Below, one piece after another: positions 32,755 through 41,648 of a stretch of DNA of 64,000 nt. A model generated the notes under the pieces. It did not search any database. It saw only the letters and a program-made list of their open reading frames with translations, and had not been told where the DNA came from. Position 1 is the stretch's first letter; each line of letters begins with the position of its first letter. The stretch comes from Bacillus_BD oryzisoli_A (GTDB lineage Bacteria > Bacillota > Bacilli > Bacillales > Cytobacillaceae). The stretch spans positions 124,001 to 188,000 of the forward strand of contig NZ_JBHZRC010000004.1 in the NCBI RefSeq assembly GCF_043641075.1, given 5' to 3'. The translations under genes were made by a program, and so were the position numbers.

Positions 32755-33230
32755 TAGATTACACCCCACATAATTAGTAATGTTTTAATTAGCGCGACAA
32801 CGAATGCAGCAAAAACACCAAACAGAATGACGGAACCTGCAAGCTTGAACATATTCCCACCAACACCAAGAACAAAACCTTCTGTCCGGTGTTCAATTGC
32901 AGCTGATATGACCGCATTACCAAACCCCGTTATTGGTACTGCACTACCTGCCCCGGCAAATTGCCCAATTCGGTCGTAAAAGCCAAAACCCGTCATCAGC
33001 ATGGCTAGAAAAATCATCGTTGCGACAGTTGGGTTACCTGCTGTCTGCTCGGTGAAATTAAAGAAATAAATATAAAAGTAACTGATTGCTTGCCCAATGG
33101 TACAAATAAATCCCCCAACAAAAAATGCTTTCAAGCAGTTTTTAAAAATGGGTCGTTTTGTTTCATGTTTTTGCTGCAGCTGCTCATACTGCTGCTGCTC
33201 CGGCGTCTTTTTCTGCTTTTTATTCCCCAT
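32754..33230 (-). CDS. spoVAC: Stage V sporulation protein AC
   Basis: This 158-residue membrane protein is the SpoVAC channel, thought to open under membrane tension in germination. It has a charged N-terminus (KKQKKTPEQQQYEQLQQKHE), about four helices and the motif GQFAGAGSAVPITGFGNAVISAAIEHRTEG. It begins the SpoVAC-AD-AE trio, 18 bases after a sporulation lipoprotein gene that is probably co-transcribed. Confidence 0.92.
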   Translation of the reverse strand: MGNKKQKKTPEQQQYEQLQQKHETKRPIFKNCLKAFFVGGFICTIGQAISYFYIYFFNFTEQTAGNPTVATMIFLAMLMTGFGFYDRIGQFAGAGSAVPITGFGNAVISAAIEHRTEGFVLGVGGNMFKLAGSVILFGVFAAFVVALIKTLLIMWGVI

Positions 33231-33247
33231 TCACTCCATCTCCTTTC

Positions 33248-33733
33248 TTATGTCAATTCTTTTTTAAGCTTAATAATTCTTTCAAACTCCTGATCGGCTT
33301 TTTCCTCTGAGAAATTAGTATCCTTCATCTTTTCCTCTAGTCTGACAGCCTCTAGGAATATTTTATAATCGCTCGAAACAATAAAATTCTCATCAGGATA
33401 TTCTTTCTCCAACTTTTCATTGACTTCCTTTTCAATCTTTTTCATATGAAATCGCTGCAAATGCTTAACCTTGTACACCACAAGAATGTGCTTCTTTCCT
33501 TTGATCACAGCGACATCATAAAGATCCTTATGTGCTTCAATATTTTTTTCAATATCTGTAATCAGTTCTTCTCCTTTCGAATCTGAAGCCACCGTTCTCG
33601 GAGTAGGATTTGTAGCTTTTAGCAATACCATATAATCCTTGCTCGTCTGATTTTGCGGGATATTACAACCTGTCACGATTAAGGCCAGACATTGAATAAT
33701 GAAAACGTGTAGTATCAACTGTTTAATTTTCAT
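33248..33733 (-). CDS. YhcN/YlaJ-type sporulation lipoprotein
   Basis: This 161-residue lipoprotein has a signal peptide with lipobox IVTGCNI (Cys at about 23) and a soluble domain with VAVIKGKKHILVVYKVKHLQRFHMKKIEKEVNEKL, which fits the YhcN/YlaJ family. It heads the spoVA2-type operon, as is usual for such operons in other bacilli. It should reach the outer face of the spore inner membrane. AGGAAGGG precedes the ATG. Confidence 0.75.
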   Translation of the reverse strand: MKIKQLILHVFIIQCLALIVTGCNIPQNQTSKDYMVLLKATNPTPRTVASDSKGEELITDIEKNIEAHKDLYDVAVIKGKKHILVVYKVKHLQRFHMKKIEKEVNEKLEKEYPDENFIVSSDYKIFLEAVRLEEKMKDTNFSEEKADQEFERIIKLKKELT

Positions 33734-33868
33734 TTGCGACCCTTCCTATGTAAAGTTACTTACTTGATGTATATATTTTCTTCCTAATAATCAAATTTAT
33801 GATGGTTTGCACTACAAAAATAATTTCCAATCAAAGGAGTGAAATGCACCTTCGATTATTCTTCTCAG

Positions 33869-33904
33869 AAAAAAATAGCATCTGAACCCAGATACTACTT
33901 TTTT
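33869..33904. terminator. Rho-independent terminator
   Basis: Arms TAGcATCTG and CAGATaCTA-type bases enclose a short loop with T-runs on both strands. It lies downstream of the 36-residue gene on the minus strand. Confidence 0.7.
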
Positions 33905-33948
33905 CACTACCTTAATGAACTTTTTTAAGATTTCATGTATATTTTGTT

Positions 33949-34059
33949 TTAGCTAGATTTTTTCTTACCACATCCGCAGCCTTTCTTCTTTGTAGCAGAT
34001 TGTGTGCTTCCGCTTTTCGCATTTTGGGACGATGCGTTTTTCTTCCAGGATTGACTCAT
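33949..34059 (-). CDS. Small basic Cys-containing peptide, probably spore-related
   Basis: This 36-residue peptide (MSQSWKKNASSQNAKSGSTQ...) ends in a KKKGCGCGKKKSS tail with two closely spaced Cys. A perfect ribosome site, GGGAGGA, lies eight bases before the ATG, and a terminator follows. It lies among spore genes, between the spoVA2-type operon and yjcA, so a coat or forespore role is possible, perhaps through cross-linking by the Cys pair. I do not recognise the family. Confidence 0.6.
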   Translation of the reverse strand: MSQSWKKNASSQNAKSGSTQSATKKKGCGCGKKKSS

Positions 34060-34151
34060 AAAGCTATCCTCCCTTCACATATTTTCCACTCTATATAGTA
34101 GTTTATGCTGGAAAGAATAGCTTGTGTAAATCAGGTGCCTACCATTACGAC

Positions 34152-34502
34152 TTAGAGCCATAATTGAATAGCTGTTTCGATTATAGCCGCGAGCCCGCTT
34201 ACTGCAAGTACCAATAATACTGGGACAGCAACGGAAGGAAATAATAAATAGATCGTACATAAAAAGATGGAAGACCATACACCCGTGCACCAATAGCAGC
34301 TTAATAATTCTCCTATAAATCCTTTCACTACACCTTGTTTTGGAACTAAATAAATTTCCTTTTGTCCGTTTTCATCTAATTCTTCTATTTCATCTATAAA
34401 ATAATTCCGAATAAAAACAGTTATTTTATCAAATACGAACAATCTAGTAAGTCGAAAAGAAGATAACCCCAAAATAAGCAATTCTAGAAATGTGATATCC
34501 AT
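34152..34502 (-). CDS. yjcA: Sporulation membrane protein YjcA (DUF1360)
   Basis: This 116-residue protein has two or three membrane helices and the DUF1360 motif SSFRLTRLFVFDKI followed by LLSCYWCTGVWSSIF, with a CxxC pair. B. subtilis YjcA lies at the same place in the gene order and is made in sporulation. The function is unknown. Confidence 0.87.
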   Translation of the reverse strand: MDITFLELLILGLSSFRLTRLFVFDKITVFIRNYFIDEIEELDENGQKEIYLVPKQGVVKGFIGELLSCYWCTGVWSSIFLCTIYLLFPSVAVPVLLVLAVSGLAAIIETAIQLWL

Positions 34503-34691
34503 GTATCATTCCCCCAAGGATTACTGTAGTTGGTCTAATCAAGTACAGATTGTAAGGCAGCAGCTGTCTTTACTACTGCTTTTACCAGCCCAATTTCGAA
34601 AAACAAGGCGTTTGTCCGTATCCCAAATTACCATCCAACAATATGTTATTAGTGTAGAAACACATAAGAAATAAATAAGGAGGAAAACATT

Positions 34692-35204
34692 ATGGGTTGC
34701 GGAAGAAACGACGATGTATTAGGTACAACTGATACTAGTTCTAGAGGCTGTGTATGTGATGTAGTCCGCGCAATTAAAGATATTCAAGATAATGCGGAAG
34801 ATGTTTGTGAATGTCCGACAAATTGTTTTCAAGAACCACTTGGAGCACTTGTTTCACCAGCTAGAAGATCAAATGCGGACACAAGAGTGTTTGTATTAAA
34901 AACAGCTGACGGTTCACCATTCCATGCATTCTTCAAAGCAAAAGATTGTGCGTGCGTATCAATCTTCTTTAGAGTAGAGGAAGTGTTTGATAACTGCTGT
35001 GCTACACTAAGAGTGATCAAACCAATCAAAAGGGAAAACGGCCAAATGACTACTCTTGATATGGTGAAAAACTGCTGCATCGATTTAGGTTCATTCTGTG
35101 ATTTATGCGGATTTGAAAGCACGAATGACTGTATTACTGTTGACTTAAATTGCTTCTGTGCAGTTCAATGTATCGCTGACGTAGATCTTGGCATTTGTGA
35201 ATAA
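34692..35204 (+). CDS. cotZ: CotY/CotZ-family spore crust protein
   Basis: This 170-residue, Cys-rich protein belongs to the CotY/CotZ family, which builds the outermost spore layer by disulfide-linked lattices. About 19 Cys are spread over the chain, for instance CVCDVVRAIKDIQDNAEDVC, CACVSIFFRVEEVFDNCCATLRV and FCDLCGFES. AAGGAGG precedes the ATG. It is divergent from yjcA and faces cotO. CotY and CotZ cannot be told apart safely; only one such gene is present here. Confidence 0.88.
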   Translation: MGCGRNDDVLGTTDTSSRGCVCDVVRAIKDIQDNAEDVCECPTNCFQEPLGALVSPARRSNADTRVFVLKTADGSPFHAFFKAKDCACVSIFFRVEEVFDNCCATLRVIKPIKRENGQMTTLDMVKNCCIDLGSFCDLCGFESTNDCITVDLNCFCAVQCIADVDLGICE

Positions 35205-35237
35205 ACAATAAACCACGATTCAGTCCGATAAAATAAA

Positions 35238-35265
35238 AGAGGCCAGCAACCACGCTGGCTTCTCT
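35238..35265. terminator. Bidirectional terminator between cotZ and cotO
   Basis: Arms AGAgGCCAGC and GCTGGCtTCT enclose a 6-base loop in the short space between the convergent coat genes. Confidence 0.7.
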
Positions 35266-35283
35266 ACATACAATGCCAGTTAA

Positions 35284-35919
35284 TTATTGTAAACCAAGCA
35301 TTTTCACGTCTGTAATTTGGTCAAGTGGAATATCCATGATTTTGTCATTAAACAATTTAATTTCAATTGAGTCCTCTGTTTTACTTAATAAAAAACCTCT
35401 CACAGAGGTGCTACCTGTCGCAAAAATACACGGTACCGGTGGCAGAAGCTTCGGAAAATGCTCCAAATAATTGAGCTTTTCTATCGTATTCATTTCTTTA
35501 AAGCTTTTCACTCGTTTAAAGGAATAGGAATGTTGTTTACCCTTCGATTCTGAAGGCTCCTCTTTTTCCTGGCTTTGATTATGATATTGGTTGATGACCT
35601 CCTGAACAGCTTTTCGATCGGGCACCTGCTTTTGCTGTTTCTTTTCCGTATTACTATCCTGATTTACTTGCTGTTCTATTGCCTTTACTTGCTTTTTTCC
35701 TTCAACCGCTTTTTCAGCTTCATTCTCTTGCAGCTCTGCTGTTGGATTCGGAATGGACTCAAGCTCGCTTTCTAATTCGGGAAGCTGCGCTATTGTAGCT
35801 TTATCCCGCTTCTGTTTAGACATTTTTACGATATATGTTTGCTGCATATCCACCTTTGGGTATGCAAAATCGGGTTGTTGAATATAAAGGAGCGGATCCC
35901 GCGATTGATTTTCAGGCAT
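35284..35919 (-). CDS. cotO: Spore coat protein CotO
   Basis: This 211-residue coat morphogenetic protein has a low-complexity charged centre (about residues 45-130, rich in Glu, Lys and Gln) and the conserved CotO C-terminus KLNYLEHFPKLLPPVPCIF and DKIMDIPLDQITDVKMLGL. In B. subtilis it guides late encasement of the outer coat. GGAGGAG precedes the ATG. It lies downstream of fabI in its own unit. Confidence 0.88.
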   Translation of the reverse strand: MPENQSRDPLLYIQQPDFAYPKVDMQQTYIVKMSKQKRDKATIAQLPELESELESIPNPTAELQENEAEKAVEGKKQVKAIEQQVNQDSNTEKKQQKQVPDRKAVQEVINQYHNQSQEKEEPSESKGKQHSYSFKRVKSFKEMNTIEKLNYLEHFPKLLPPVPCIFATGSTSVRGFLLSKTEDSIEIKLFNDKIMDIPLDQITDVKMLGLQ

Positions 35920-36020
35920 ACTACTCTCCTCCTCTAAGGAATCTATGTATAATTTTATGCAATAAAGAAAATTTGGTTTCTTTATTCCGCATAAATATAT
36001 AAAAAACTTATGAAGACAGC

Positions 36021-36062
36021 AAAAAAAGACCTGTCATCCTTTTTAAAGGGATAGCAGGTCTT
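36021..36062 (-). terminator. Rho-independent terminator of fabI
   Basis: Arms AAGACCTG-CATCC and GGGAT-CAGGTCTT pair imperfectly and end in a T-run on the minus strand. Confidence 0.8.
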
Positions 36063-36081
36063 GTCTTTTAATTATTTCATC

Positions 36082-36855
36082 TTATCCTAAAATGTGGTAT
36101 CCGGAATCCACGTGAAGGTTTTCTCCTGTAATACCTCTAGCCATATCACTGAATAGGAATACGGCCGTATCGCCAACCTCTTCAGGAGTTGTAGTTCTGC
36201 GTAATGGTGCACGCTCTTCAATAACATTCAAGATGGAATTGAAATCGCTGATTCCTTTTGCAGATAATGTTCGAATTGGTCCTGCAGAAATTGAATTAAC
36301 ACGAATATTATCTTTTCCAAGGTCTGCTGCCAAGTATCTTACACTTGCATCAAGAGAAGCTTTTGCAACTCCCATTACATTATAATTTTGCACTACTTTC
36401 TCACCGCCAAGGTAAGTGAGTGTCACAATACTGCCTCCTTCTATCATTAATGAACGCGCTTCTTTTGCAACTGCTGTTAAAGAGTAAGAGCTGATATTAT
36501 GCGCTAAAAGAAAGCCGTCACGTGTTGTATTCATGTACTCGCCATCAAGCTCTTCTTTATGAGCGAACGCAATACAATGTGCCAATCCATGAATCGTACC
36601 AACTTTTTCTTTAATATCCTGGAAGCATTGTGCAATATCCTCATCCTTTGTCACATCACAAGGAAGGACAAGGGTATCGGGGCTTTCTAAGGACTCTGCT
36701 AACTCCCTTACACTTTTCTCAAGACGTTCTCCAGCATATGTAAAAATTAACCGAGCGCCTGCATTATTCAATGAACGGGCAATTCCCCAGGCAATGCTAC
36801 GTTTATTTGCAACACCCATGACAACAAATGTTTTACCAGCTAAACTTATCGTCAT
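36082..36855 (-). CDS. fabI: Enoyl-[acyl-carrier-protein] reductase FabI
   Basis: This NADH-dependent reductase finishes each cycle of fatty-acid elongation. The 257 residues have the SDR-like motif GVANKRSIAWGIA and the catalytic Tyr-x6-Lys in YNVMGVAKASLD. The start is ATG 36855 (MTISLAGKTF), eight bases after GGAGG; an upstream in-frame codon has no site. A perfect FapR operator lies upstream, so malonyl-CoA level should set its expression. Confidence 0.95.
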   Translation of the reverse strand: MTISLAGKTFVVMGVANKRSIAWGIARSLNNAGARLIFTYAGERLEKSVRELAESLESPDTLVLPCDVTKDEDIAQCFQDIKEKVGTIHGLAHCIAFAHKEELDGEYMNTTRDGFLLAHNISSYSLTAVAKEARSLMIEGGSIVTLTYLGGEKVVQNYNVMGVAKASLDASVRYLAADLGKDNIRVNSISAGPIRTLSAKGISDFNSILNVIEERAPLRRTTTPEEVGDTAVFLFSDMARGITGENLHVDSGYHILG

Positions 36856-36885
36856 TTCTTTAACCTCCATTATTATAACAAGTTA

Positions 36886-36902
36886 TTAGTACCTAGTACT
36901 AA
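36886..36902. promoter_or_regulatory. FapR operator of fabI
   Basis: TTAGTACCTAGTACTAA is a perfect inverted repeat and agrees with the known FapR box. FapR represses fatty-acid genes until malonyl-CoA releases it. It lies 31 bases before the fabI start codon. Confidence 0.85.
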
Positions 36903-36967
36903 CTTTACTACAGTTTAGTTAAAAAGGGAAGAAGGAAGCTCATAAAACATCATGAACTTCTTTTTAA

Positions 36968-38824
36968 TTAATAGTAAAGTCCGAACTGAAGCTCTTGTTT
37001 CAATTCCTCTACATACTCCTTCATACCTGTTACAATTAAACGATCTCCTATATGCAGCTCTGTTTCTCCATGTGGTACAATGGAGTCTTTGCCACGAAAG
37101 ATACGGACAAAAATAACGTCACCGGTAAAAGGAAATTCACGTAATGTCATACCTTCAAACCGATTATTTGTTAAATTAATTTCGTATAATGCTGATTCTT
37201 GGTTTGTTAAAATATTCATCACATGTGGTGATTCAATGAGTGCACGTAATAATGTTTTCGTTGAAAGCAGTACCGAAAACACTTCCACTCCCTTTTCCTT
37301 TAAATCCGCCTCAAGGTCTTGGCTTTCGATACGGCATATGACTCGTTCTACACCTTTTTCCTTTAGCATTGAACCCAGCTCAGCATTGATCCTTTCATCA
37401 CCAGTTGTAATAACTGCTATATCTACTTCATAAACATCAGTTTCGTTTAATGCGTCAACTGAAAAGTCTTCTATCTCAGTAATGTCAAACAACGAAGGAC
37501 TAATAGCATTATCAGATTTGCCCTGTGTTTTATGGTAAAGAGTTGGTTCAAATGCTCCTGTTTTCAACTCTGAATATACTGGAAGAGTGAACTGGTTTGC
37601 ACCAATAATAGCCACTCTCGTTTTTTTAATATGCTCCGCTTCAAATGGAAATAACTTTTTAAAGGCAATAGGAGTAAAAATAGACGTAATAACAGCTACT
37701 AATATAAACATTCCTCCCATTTCCTTTGTAATGACACCTATTCTCTCACCGATTGTTGCTGCAGCTATGACAAGCGATAAAGTGGACGTCAATAAAAAAC
37801 CAGAAGCCACAACCGTTTTGACGTCATACCAAATTTTCAGTAAATATACCGGGATGATTTTTGAAATGAATAAGGCAATCAACAATAATGGAATAAGCAG
37901 CAGGAGCTTCGGATCACCAAATAATGACCATATATCCAAATCAACACCAACCATCACAAAAAAGATGGGAATTAAAAACCCATAACCAAAGGAGTCAAGC
38001 TTATGAACTAATTCAGGATTTGGTGACATGAGTGAAACAAGGACACCAGCGAGGAAAGCTCCTAGTATATTTTCGGCCCCTACCGTCTCAGAAATAGCAA
38101 CAAGCACAATGATTAAAGTAAATACTCCTCTTGTTCCAATTTGCACTGTCCCAGTTGCCATTGTTTCTAAAAAGGTTCGGTTCTTAAACAGTTTTACGAC
38201 AAAGTAAAGAATTACTCCAGCACCAAATAAAACAAGGAGCAGCCAGGTGTTCCCGCCACCTTCCTTTAACGAAACAAATACAGCTAAAAGAATCATCGTA
38301 ACAAGATCAGCAATAACAGCAACCAATAATATGATCTGTCCGATAGCGGTTTTCATTAGATGTGCTTCCTTTAACGTCGGAACTACCACACCTAAGGAAA
38401 TAGTAGAAATAATTAAAGTCATGAGTAGTGCATTATCGATAAAACCAGTTAACACAAACAAATACGATAATAGCAATGAAATGATAAAAATACCGCTAAA
38501 TATAATAGTGGAAGCAAGAAATGTATTTGGCTCAAACTTGCCATTCGGTAGCTTTGATCGTTTATTTCCCGCTGAAAAAGCTTTAAAATCAATTTCAAGT
38601 CCACTTAAAAACATAAGGAAAATAAATCCAAGCGTAGACAATGTTTCAATCCACATATCCGATTCCACAAGATTAAATCCACTTTTTCCAATTAGTAACC
38701 CCATCAAAATTTCTGCCACCACAACTGGAATCACCGTCAGTCTTAATCGGTGTAATAATAAAGGTGTTAAAAAAGCAACTAAAATGACAATTAATAAAGA
38801 AGTAACAGATAATCCATGTTCCAT
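36968..38824 (-). CDS. yjbQ: Cation/proton antiporter YjbQ (CPA2 family)
   Basis: This 618-residue protein joins a CPA2-type antiporter (about residues 1-385, some 12-13 helices, with GLEIDFKAF and ENILGAFLAGVLVSL) to a cytoplasmic TrkA-N-like domain (about 390-520, VAIIGANQFTLPVYSEL) and a TrkA-C domain (about 535-618, FPFTGDVIFVRIFRGKDSIVPHGETEL). The soluble domains should bind a nucleotide or cyclic di-AMP and gate the exchange of potassium or sodium for protons. The start at 38824 follows AAGGGGG. Confidence 0.88.
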   Translation of the reverse strand: MEHGLSVTSLLIVILVAFLTPLLLHRLRLTVIPVVVAEILMGLLIGKSGFNLVESDMWIETLSTLGFIFLMFLSGLEIDFKAFSAGNKRSKLPNGKFEPNTFLASTIIFSGIFIISLLLSYLFVLTGFIDNALLMTLIISTISLGVVVPTLKEAHLMKTAIGQIILLVAVIADLVTMILLAVFVSLKEGGGNTWLLLVLFGAGVILYFVVKLFKNRTFLETMATGTVQIGTRGVFTLIIVLVAISETVGAENILGAFLAGVLVSLMSPNPELVHKLDSFGYGFLIPIFFVMVGVDLDIWSLFGDPKLLLLIPLLLIALFISKIIPVYLLKIWYDVKTVVASGFLLTSTLSLVIAAATIGERIGVITKEMGGMFILVAVITSIFTPIAFKKLFPFEAEHIKKTRVAIIGANQFTLPVYSELKTGAFEPTLYHKTQGKSDNAISPSLFDITEIEDFSVDALNETDVYEVDIAVITTGDERINAELGSMLKEKGVERVICRIESQDLEADLKEKGVEVFSVLLSTKTLLRALIESPHVMNILTNQESALYEINLTNNRFEGMTLREFPFTGDVIFVRIFRGKDSIVPHGETELHIGDRLIVTGMKEYVEELKQELQFGLYY

Positions 38825-39108
38825 ACAAAGCCCCCTTACCAAATTTTTAGCAAATGAAAGTAATCCAGAATTCACTGAATTCTACAGTCAATCTTATCTA
38901 TTTTAACTTTTTAACATAAAAGAGTTAATATTGCTAGAAATAAGGAATACTCTATATCAAGTAATTGACAAATACGATACTATTTAACACAGAATTGAAC
39001 ATATTAAGAAAGAATAGGAAAACTGCGAAGATACTAGCATACTTGTTTGTCCTGTAAAATCATTCGATTTTTAGCTGAATCTACTGTAGTGCAAAGGAGG
39101 GATTTAAC

Positions 39109-39849
39109 TTGAAAGTAGATATTATTGGAGACATTCACGGCTGTTTCAAGGAACTCCATGATGTAACTGTCAAGCTGGGGTATACCTGGACAAATGGGAT
39201 TCCAATACATCCTCAGAACCGAAAGCTTGCTTTTGTCGGCGATTTAACCGATCGTGGACCAGAGTCTATCCGTGTCATTAACACAGTGTTCTCCCTTATA
39301 CAAAAGGATTTGGCCTATTATGTACCAGGTAATCATTGTAATAAGCTTTATCGTTATTTTCTGGGCAATAAGGTGCAAATCACACATGGATTAGAAACAA
39401 CTGTAGCTGAATATGAAATCCTTGAAAGAAAAGAACAGCAAAAGGTTCGAAGAGCATTTATGCAATTATATGAAAATGCTCCCTTATATAACGTCCTTGA
39501 TAATGGGAAACTTATCATCGCACATGCGGGAATCAGCGAGGAATTAATTGGAAAGCAAAATTCGAGAGTTAAAACATTTGTACTATATGGTGATATAACC
39601 GGTGAAAAACATGCGGACGGATCGCCAGTAAGAAAGGACTGGGCGTTGGAGTATCATGGCAATGCCTTTATTGTGTATGGCCATACACCTGTAACAGAAG
39701 TACGAAAAGTTGGCAATACATACAATATTGATACAGGAGCAGTTTTCGGCGGTAAACTTTCTGCATTAAGATATCCGGAATTTGAAATAATGTCTGTACC
39801 TTCTTCCATGCCATTTGTACCTGAAAAGTTTCGTGAGATAAACACCTAA
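39109..39849 (+). CDS. prpE: Bis(5'-nucleosyl)-tetraphosphatase PrpE
   Basis: This metallophosphatase splits diadenosine tetraphosphate and is linked to spore germination in B. subtilis. The 246 residues carry the motifs GDIHGCF, VGDLTDRGPES and PGNHCNK, with later His ligands in IAHAGISEE and VYGHTPV. The start codon is TTG at 39109, supported by AAAGGAGGG. It is divergent from yjbQ, and its stop codon lies inside a long hairpin. Confidence 0.93.
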   Translation: MKVDIIGDIHGCFKELHDVTVKLGYTWTNGIPIHPQNRKLAFVGDLTDRGPESIRVINTVFSLIQKDLAYYVPGNHCNKLYRYFLGNKVQITHGLETTVAEYEILERKEQQKVRRAFMQLYENAPLYNVLDNGKLIIAHAGISEELIGKQNSRVKTFVLYGDITGEKHADGSPVRKDWALEYHGNAFIVYGHTPVTEVRKVGNTYNIDTGAVFGGKLSALRYPEFEIMSVPSSMPFVPEKFREINT

Positions 39850-39879
39850 AAGCCGGCGATATGCCGGCTTTTAGGTGTT
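39841..39879. terminator. Strong bidirectional terminator across the prpE stop codon
   Basis: Perfect 17-base arms start with AACACCTAAAAGCCGGC and enclose the loop GATAT. The TAA stop of prpE lies inside the first arm. The convergent rluD-type gene ends nine bases further on. Confidence 0.88.
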
Positions 39880-39887
39880 TATCTCCT

Positions 39888-40790
39888 TTAACGATTTCCT
39901 GCTGTTATTAAAAGGCTTTGCATATCCGAAGGCAGATCCGCTGTAAATTCATACGGTCTCCCTGAAATCGGATGATTAAATACAATCTTACGGCAATGAA
40001 GAGCCTGCCTTTGGAGCAGATTGGTTGATCCCCCATAAAGGTCGTCACCAACTAATGGATGTCCAATATAGGAGAGATGGACTCGAATTTGATGCGTTCT
40101 GCCCGTCTCCAGCCCTAGCCGCAGCCATGTAAATTGGGGAAACGACTGAATAACCTGGTAATGAGTCAAGGCATATTGCCCATCACTTCTTACTTCCCGT
40201 TCAATAATACTGTCTTCTTTTCGGCCAATCGGCTCCTCAATTTTCCCTGTTGCTGCTTTCAATACACCCTCTGCAAAAGCCTCATAAGTTCTTTTTATTT
40301 TGCCTGCTTTTTGCTCGTTACTCAGTAAATGATGGATATGACGATGCTTAGCTATTAAAACAAGTCCAGATGTATTCCGGTCCAGTCTCGTGACAATATG
40401 TGTGGTTGCCTGCAATTCAATCTGACGAAAATAGCCAATCAATGCGTTAGCCAAACTTCCTTTTGGATGCTCTCTAGAAGGGATCGTATTCATGTCAAAA
40501 GGTTTATTGACAATTAAGATAAAGTCATCTTCAAAAAGTATATCTAATGGGATATTTTCCCCAGCAAGTCCCAGACTAGGCTCCTCCGCTGGAAAATATA
40601 CAGTTAATTGATCGTCAGACCTCAGGTAATAGCGAACATTAACATCCTGGCCATTTACAGCAATCCTGCCGCCTTTAAACTTAATATCTGTTAACGCTGT
40701 TTTAGAGATACTCTTTTCTTTTAGGAATTCTTTTATCATCTTACCTGCATCTTGGTTATCTATTACCCATTGCAGTACAAAACGTGACAT
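39888..40790 (-). CDS. RluA-family pseudouridine synthase YjbO
   Basis: This 300-residue enzyme changes uridine to pseudouridine in rRNA or tRNA. The catalytic Asp lies in THIVTRLDRNTSGLVLIAKH; other family parts are LRLGLETGRTHQIRVHLSYIGHPLVGDDLYGG and an N-terminal S4-like region (about 15-60). The start at 40790 (MSRFVLQW) is preferred; AGGAG lies ten bases before. It lies six bases after the nadF stop region, in the nadF-relQ direction, and matches B. subtilis YjbO. The exact RNA site is unknown. Confidence 0.9.
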   Translation of the reverse strand: MSRFVLQWVIDNQDAGKMIKEFLKEKSISKTALTDIKFKGGRIAVNGQDVNVRYYLRSDDQLTVYFPAEEPSLGLAGENIPLDILFEDDFILIVNKPFDMNTIPSREHPKGSLANALIGYFRQIELQATTHIVTRLDRNTSGLVLIAKHRHIHHLLSNEQKAGKIKRTYEAFAEGVLKAATGKIEEPIGRKEDSIIEREVRSDGQYALTHYQVIQSFPQFTWLRLGLETGRTHQIRVHLSYIGHPLVGDDLYGGSTNLLQRQALHCRKIVFNHPISGRPYEFTADLPSDMQSLLITAGNR

Positions 40791-40823
40791 AAATGAACCG
40801 CTCCTATTCCATTTCACATCGGG

Positions 40824-41621
40824 TTAGCTGTTTGAGATAAATGAATCATGTACTCTTTTCCAAAACGGAAATGGACGAAAACGTGCAAAACGAATTTTTC
40901 TGTCAGCGACCCTAAATTGTAGGGACTTCACATCTTTATGCAAAAGCGTGAGATGATCAATGGTAACATGAAAATCGCTTTGATTAACCGGTTTTAGCAT
41001 GCAAGTATGATGTCCTGGCAGAATCAGTGGAGAACCTACTGTTCGAAACACACGATTATTGATTGACGCAATCTCAGTCAATTGTATCGCAGGAATAGCT
41101 GGATGGATAATCGCTCCACCCAACGCTTTATTATAGGCCGTACTTCCCGAAGGTGTGGAGATGCATAAACCATCCCCACGAAAACGTTCAAAATGCTGAC
41201 CTCGTATCTCTACATCCATGACAAGTGATCCTTCAACGGATTTGACAGTTGACTCATTTAATGCAAGGTAGGATGATTCCCGCTCACCGTTTTGGTACCT
41301 GATGATGATTTCTAGCAATGGGTATTCAACAACCTGAAATGGTGTCTTCGCTATCGCAATAACGAGCTTTTCAATTTCCTCCGGAAGCCAGTCAGCATAG
41401 AAACCTAAATGTCCAGTATGAACACCGACAAAGGCTGTTTTATCTAGTCGGCTGCAATAACGGTGAAAAGCATAAAGCAGCGTGCCATCACCGCCAACAG
41501 AAATAACAATATCCGGCTGATCCTCATCATACTGTAAGTTAAAATCTAGTAAATACATTTTAATTTTATGCATGAGCGTGTTGGAGTTTGCATCGCCTTT
41601 TGAAGTGATCGCGAATTTCAT
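40824..41621 (-). CDS. nadF: NAD kinase NadF (PpnK)
   Basis: This enzyme makes NADP from NAD with ATP. The 265 residues hold the kinase motif SVGGDGTLLYAFHRY (about residue 45) and the NE/D loop STPSGSTAYNKALGGAIIHP. The start at 41621 (MKFAITSKGD) follows AAAGGGAG; the frame is open slightly upstream. It lies between relQ and the yjbO gene, a conserved set. Confidence 0.95.
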   Translation of the reverse strand: MKFAITSKGDANSNTLMHKIKMYLLDFNLQYDEDQPDIVISVGGDGTLLYAFHRYCSRLDKTAFVGVHTGHLGFYADWLPEEIEKLVIAIAKTPFQVVEYPLLEIIIRYQNGERESSYLALNESTVKSVEGSLVMDVEIRGQHFERFRGDGLCISTPSGSTAYNKALGGAIIHPAIPAIQLTEIASINNRVFRTVGSPLILPGHHTCMLKPVNQSDFHVTIDHLTLLHKDVKSLQFRVADRKIRFARFRPFPFWKRVHDSFISNS

Positions 41622-41648
41622 AGGTTTAAGCTCCCTTTTCATCAACTT

